Below are positions 32,283-32,836 of a stretch of 32,836 bases of DNA, piece by piece. The notes under the pieces were generated by a model, which made no database searches, was not told the DNA's origin, and saw only the letters and a program-made list of their open reading frames with translations. Made by a program: the position numbers and the translations under genes. Position 1 is the stretch's first letter. Each line of letters opens with the position of its first letter. Source of the stretch: Planctomycetia bacterium (GTDB lineage: Bacteria; Planctomycetota; Planctomycetia; Pirellulales; UBA1268); NCBI GenBank assembly GCA_021414115.1, contig JAIOPD010000113.1, positions 1 through 32,836 of the forward strand, read 5' to 3'.

Positions 32283-32543
32283 CTAGCGAAGCGATCCATC
32301 GACAAATGCCTGCAGGTCCGAAAGGCGGAACCTCCGGATTGGACGACGAAACCCACGGGCAATGATCTCTACGCAACGGATACGGTCTCTTTTCACAAGC
32401 CACCACAGCGTGCTCTCGCTAATGCAGAGCAGGTCAGCAGCGACCTCAGCCGTGAGCAGAAGCGGCTCCATCGGCTCGTACTTTCCGAAGCCACTTCCTC
32501 TCGGTTCGCCGTCATCGCCATCCGACGGTAAATCACCACTCAT
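32283..32543 (-). CDS. AlpA/excisionase-like helix-turn-helix protein
   Basis: The 86-residue protein starts at ATG 32543, which has GAAGGAG upstream. After a disordered, Gly/Asp-rich start it carries LLLTAEVAADLLCISESTLWWLVKRDRI, a MerR-like helix-turn-helix of the HTH_17/excisionase type. A short wing (RRPIRRFRLSDLQAFV) completes the fold. Proteins of this kind act as excisionases or activators of integrase genes in integrated elements. It lies in the same direction as the DUF1580 gene, 415 bases upstream of it. No integrase gene is visible in the window. Confidence 0.8.
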   Translation of the reverse strand: MSGDLPSDGDDGEPRGSGFGKYEPMEPLLLTAEVAADLLCISESTLWWLVKRDRIRCVEIIARGFRRPIRRFRLSDLQAFVDGSLR

Positions 32544-32742
32544 TGCCTCGCTCCTTCAACGCCATGCCGTGCCCGCTAAAGCCATCGCCACCGCTTTGGG
32601 CCGCCACGGTCGTCCGGCTGCAGATCAGAGTCCACTGAATTCAGCCTGATCGCTTTTCATTTCGGTTTTCACTTGTTATTTCCCGACAGTGAGGACGAGC
32701 TATAACCGAAAGTCGTGTTCCGTAGAGGGAAAAGAAAAAGGC

Positions 32743-32803
32743 GGCGTATCCTGCTGTGACTTGTTCACCAACAGCAGCCCACGACGGGCCGAAAGGATAC
32801 GCC
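32743..32803. repeat. Nested inverted repeat before the last ORF
   Basis: GGCGTATCC (32743-32751) pairs with GGATACGCC (32795-32803). Immediately inside, TGCTGT (32752-32757) pairs with ACAGCA (32771-32776), leaving an 18-base bulge on the right. The whole structure lies directly before an ATG at 32808. It could be a leader hairpin, an element end or an operator. Nothing in the window decides between these. Confidence 0.5.
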
Positions 32804-32807
32804 ACCA

Positions 32808-32836
32808 TGCGAGGTTTTACGGTTCGAGGTTCGAGT
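32808..32836 (+). CDS. Start of an unidentified ORF cut by the window edge
   Basis: An ATG at 32808 opens a frame reading MRGFTVRGSS to the window end, with AAAGGA about twelve bases upstream. Nine or ten residues are too few to identify a family. It lies directly behind a nested inverted repeat and an AT-rich tract, which suggests a start of transcription or an element boundary. Confidence 0.3.

Noticed and set aside
1-32836. CRISPR array, rRNA genes, complete insertion sequence
   Set aside because: No regularly spaced direct repeats, rRNA signatures or transposase motifs (DDE, HUH, serine recombinase) were seen in either strand.

Overview
The window looks like a chromosomal segment of a Planctomycetes bacterium, most likely of the Pirellulales. 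The evidence is a combination of families seen mainly in that phylum: an N-terminal LExRxML surface-protein motif, a PEP-CTERM protein built of autotransporter-type beta repeats, a DUF1559 pseudopilin, the DUF1592/DUF1552 pair and a DUF1580 protein. The DNA is GC-rich throughout. Assignments rest on reading motifs by eye; no database search was run.

Region 1 (1-2735). A long secreted protein with DUF11-type repeats reads leftward and runs off the window edge. It is divergent from a small MpsC/DUF2294-like gene. A non-coding stretch follows that carries the first copy of a dispersed repeat.

Region 2 (2736-5954) is a compact leftward sugar-acid catabolic operon: an enolase-superfamily dehydratase, a GntR/FCD regulator and a DapA-family aldolase. 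Two CTGT-N4-ACAG palindromes lie upstream and are candidate operators.

Region 3 (5915-16594) is a rightward run: a 1714-residue PATR-repeat PEP-CTERM protein with a near-perfect terminator, a DUF1559 pseudopilin, a small lipoprotein, a haem-binding DUF1587/1595/1592/1588/1585 protein and its Tat-exported DUF1552 partner. All five products appear to be exported or envelope-bound.

Region 4 (16725-22890) is accessory and partly decayed. It holds a carbohydrate-esterase pseudogene, a repeat copy, a HigB/HigA toxin-antitoxin pair with a palindrome inside its promoter, a Tat-exported amidohydrolase, an AAA ATPase/DUF4143 gene behind a 16-bp palindrome, a second esterase-related pseudogene and a third repeat copy that overlaps its 5' end.

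Region 5 (22932-29596) is a leftward cluster: adenine deaminase, a small membrane protein, a flavin amine oxidase-like enzyme, a membrane-anchored DUF155-like protein, a polytopic acyltransferase and a UMF1-type MFS transporter. The last genes overlap or nearly touch, so co-transcription is likely. The joint function is not known to me. A FabZ-like dehydratase and a YegS-type lipid kinase read away from it on the + strand.

Region 6 (31132-32836) starts with tRNA-Ser(GGA). Beyond its 5' end are three GATCTAAC repeats, a DUF1580 gene, an AlpA/excisionase-like HTH gene, a nested inverted repeat and the start of an unidentified + strand ORF. This looks like the margin of an integrated element, but no integrase is visible in the window.
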